7,142 nucleotides of DNA. Source: Candidatus Zhuqueibacterota bacterium (GTDB taxonomy: Bacteria > KSB1 > UBA2214). Both the position numbers and the translations under genes were made by a program. A model generated the notes under the pieces. It saw nothing but the letters and a program-made list of their open reading frames with translations, had not been told where the DNA came from and did not search any database. The stretch lies in assembly GCA_022706175.1 (NCBI GenBank), contig JAKJDB010000125.1, positions 1 through 7,142 on the forward strand. The letters are read 5' to 3'. This document shows, one piece after another, positions 5,593-7,142 of this stretch (its first letter is position 1; every line of letters begins with the position of its first letter).

Positions 5593-7142
5593 ATGAAACA
5601 TAATTTAATTCTCTTATCTGCAGCCTTTTTGTTGTCTTTTGCAGACGTGTGCAAACCGGGTGTTAATGAGGAAAACCAAGTTTCCAGTATTTCATACGCC
5701 TTAATTCCTCAGCCTGTACGCATGGATTATTCTTTCGGTCAGTTCACTATCGCGGAGAATACCGGAATATTTTGCCCTGAAATGCTTGAGGAGACCGCCA
5801 TTATAGCCGCAAAACAGCTTGGAATTGCTCAGCAGGTAAACACCGGCAGGAAAAGAAAAGGCATCTTCTTGGCCATTGACCCCTTACTACGCCGTGAAGA
5901 ATATCATCTGAAGGTGACCAGAGGGAGGATAGAAATCGCCGGTGGATCGAATGCCGGCGTCTTTTATGCGTTACAAACTCTGCATCAGCTGTCAGGTTCC
6001 GAGGGTCTTCCCTCGAAGGTGCCGTGTGTGGCAATACGTGATTATCCGAGGTTCAGTTGGAGGGGGCTGATGCTCGACTGTTCACGAACCTTTCAGTCAC
6101 CGGAATACCTGAAGAAAACAATTGACAGGATCGCGTATTACAAGATGAATGTACTCCACCTTCATCTTACAGATGACCAGGGGTGGCGTTTAGAGATAAA
6201 ATCGCGCCCTGAACTGACAGAAAAGGGCGCAAAATTTCACCCAGAATACAATGAACCGGAAAACCACCAGGGTTTTTATTCACAGGAAGAGATGAGAGAA
6301 ATCATCCGCTACGCCGGTTCGAAAGGAATAACGATTGTTCCAGAGATCGAAATGCCCGGTCACAGTACGGCTGTTCTTGTCTGTTATCCCGAGCTTTCCT
6401 GCAGCGGGAAGAGCGTTGACAAAATATTCCCGTTCTTTAAAGGTCCGAGTGTTACAGCGGATATTCTGTGCGCCGGAAATGAGGAAACCTTCGCTCTGAT
6501 AGAGGATGTACTTGATGAGATCGTTGAGGTGTTTCCTTCAGAGTTCATTCATATCGGCGGTGATGAAGCTCCAAAAGGAGCATGGGAGAAATGTCCCAAA
6601 TGTCAGAAGAGGATAAGGGATGAGGGGTTAACGGACGAAAAAGAGCTGCAAAGCTACTTTATCCGCCGGGTTGAGCAGTACATCCATTCCAAGGGACGAA
6701 GACTGATCGGATGGAGCGAAATCATCGAGGGCGGACTGGCGCCGAATGCCGCGGTGATGGACTGGATAGGAGGAGCCAAGGAGGCAACGGAAAAAGGGCA
6801 TGATGTGGTCATGTCGCCCACCAGTCATTGCTATTTCGATTATCCATATACCTCTATCGACTCTGAGCGAGCTTATCGTTTCGATCCGGTTAAAGATCTT
6901 TCGCAGGGACAATCAAAACATATTCTCGGACTCCAGGCAAATTTCTGGTCGCATATTGACCGTGAGCCGGACCGTGTGGATAAGCAGCTTTTTCCGAGAC
7001 TTCTTTCAATCGCGGAACGGGGATGGTCACCGTCAGAAAGAATGGACTGGGATTCGTTCAGGATTCGCCAGGAAAAACATCTTGCGGTGTTGCGGCAAAT
7101 GGGAATAAACTATTATAAAGAGGATGTCTCAGAATCGGTAAG
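5593..7142 (+). CDS. GH20 beta-N-acetylhexosaminidase (3' end beyond window)
   Basis: A family 20 exo-beta-N-acetylhexosaminidase, open for 516 codons to the window edge with no frameshift. An export signal (MKHNLILLSAAFLLSFA) is followed by a Cys at residue 20 without a good lipobox. The small N-terminal alpha/beta domain (about 35-133) shows ALIPQPV, EEYHLKV and AGVFYALQTLHQL. The TIM-barrel follows with RFSWRGLMLDCSR (154-166), HLHLTDDQGWRLEI (189-202), PEIEMPGHS (250-258) and HIGGDEAP (320-327). Asp324 is the acetamido-orienting residue and Glu325 the acid/base of substrate-assisted catalysis. IGWSEI (372-377), VMDWIGG (388-394), LQANFWS (447-453) and AERGW (474-478) line the sugar pocket. 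The start has GAGTGGA ending 2 bases before ATG, a short spacing. The gene has lower GC and more AGA/AGG/ATA codons than GH92, suggesting a separate origin. It likely removes terminal GlcNAc or GalNAc. Confidence 0.97.
   Translation, partial: MKHNLILLSAAFLLSFADVCKPGVNEENQVSSISYALIPQPVRMDYSFGQFTIAENTGIFCPEMLEETAIIAAKQLGIAQQVNTGRKRKGIFLAIDPLLRREEYHLKVTRGRIEIAGGSNAGVFYALQTLHQLSGSEGLPSKVPCVAIRDYPRFSWRGLMLDCSRTFQSPEYLKKTIDRIAYYKMNVLHLHLTDDQGWRLEIKSRPELTEKGAKFHPEYNEPENHQGFYSQEEMREIIRYAGSKGITIVPEIEMPGHSTAVLVCYPELSCSGKSVDKIFPFFKGPSVTADILCAGNEETFALIEDVLDEIVEVFPSEFIHIGGDEAPKGAWEKCPKCQKRIRDEGLTDEKELQSYFIRRVEQYIHSKGRRLIGWSEIIEGGLAPNAAVMDWIGGAKEATEKGHDVVMSPTSHCYFDYPYTSIDSERAYRFDPVKDLSQGQSKHILGLQANFWSHIDREPDRVDKQLFPRLLSIAERGWSPSERMDWDSFRIRQEKHLAVLRQMGINYYKEDVSESV

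Noticed and set aside
6800..7108. A 102-codon plus-strand frame inside the GH20 gene
   Set aside because: It is out of frame with conserved GH20 motifs (LQANFWS, AERGW) that continue through the same bases.
1..7142. CRISPR arrays, tRNA/rRNA genes, transposase or phage genes
   Set aside because: No direct-repeat array, cloverleaf, rRNA segment or mobile-element protein was recognised on either strand.

Overview
The window looks like bacterial chromosome from a Gram-negative, carbohydrate-degrading organism. All five substantial genes lie on the plus strand, and three of them carry export signals. Two encode glycoside hydrolases (families GH92 and GH20), and one encodes a Dcr2-type secreted metallophosphoesterase. 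This combination is common in Bacteroidota and related FCB-type or uncultivated lineages. The GC content of the first 5.4 kb is moderately high, and I see no clear Bacteroidota-type promoter. The phylum is therefore a low-confidence inference and no species can be named.

Layout. Positions 1-1633 hold the 3' end of a MacB/LolD-type ABC ATPase and its complete FtsX/MacB-type permease, joined by an ATGA stop/start overlap. This is an ordinary export or lipoprotein-transport pair. Positions 1634-1857 are non-coding and carry a plausible sigma70-like promoter just before the next gene. Positions 1858-5147 form a two-gene unit: a secreted calcineurin-like phosphoesterase, then a lipoprotein GH92 exo-alpha-mannosidase whose ATG at 2883 lies 47 bases after the upstream stop. 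Positions 5148-5592 contain no intact gene. They hold two overlapping gene-like scraps (a 3' tail with no beginning and a lipoprotein-like 5' beginning with no end), a strong hairpin, a 12-bp inverted repeat, and a promoter candidate. From 5593 to the window edge runs a GH20 beta-N-acetylhexosaminidase, open at its 3' end but with every catalytic motif present.

How the genes may work together. GH92 enzymes remove terminal alpha-mannose and GH20 enzymes remove terminal beta-GlcNAc/GalNAc, so together they suit trimming of N-glycans or mannoproteins at the cell surface or in the periplasm. The phosphoesterase coupled to GH92 could dephosphorylate a sugar phosphate or phosphoglycan, but its substrate is not readable from sequence. 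No SusC/SusD pair, sugar transporter or regulator gene is visible here.

The most interesting part is 5148-5592. Base composition and codon use change there, from GC-rich upstream to AT-rich and then intermediate in the GH20 gene. Gene fragments sit on the upstream side and inverted repeats on the boundary. This fits an insertion/deletion scar or acquisition of the GH20 segment, but a contig-assembly join is an equally serious explanation. I see no clearly new multi-gene system.
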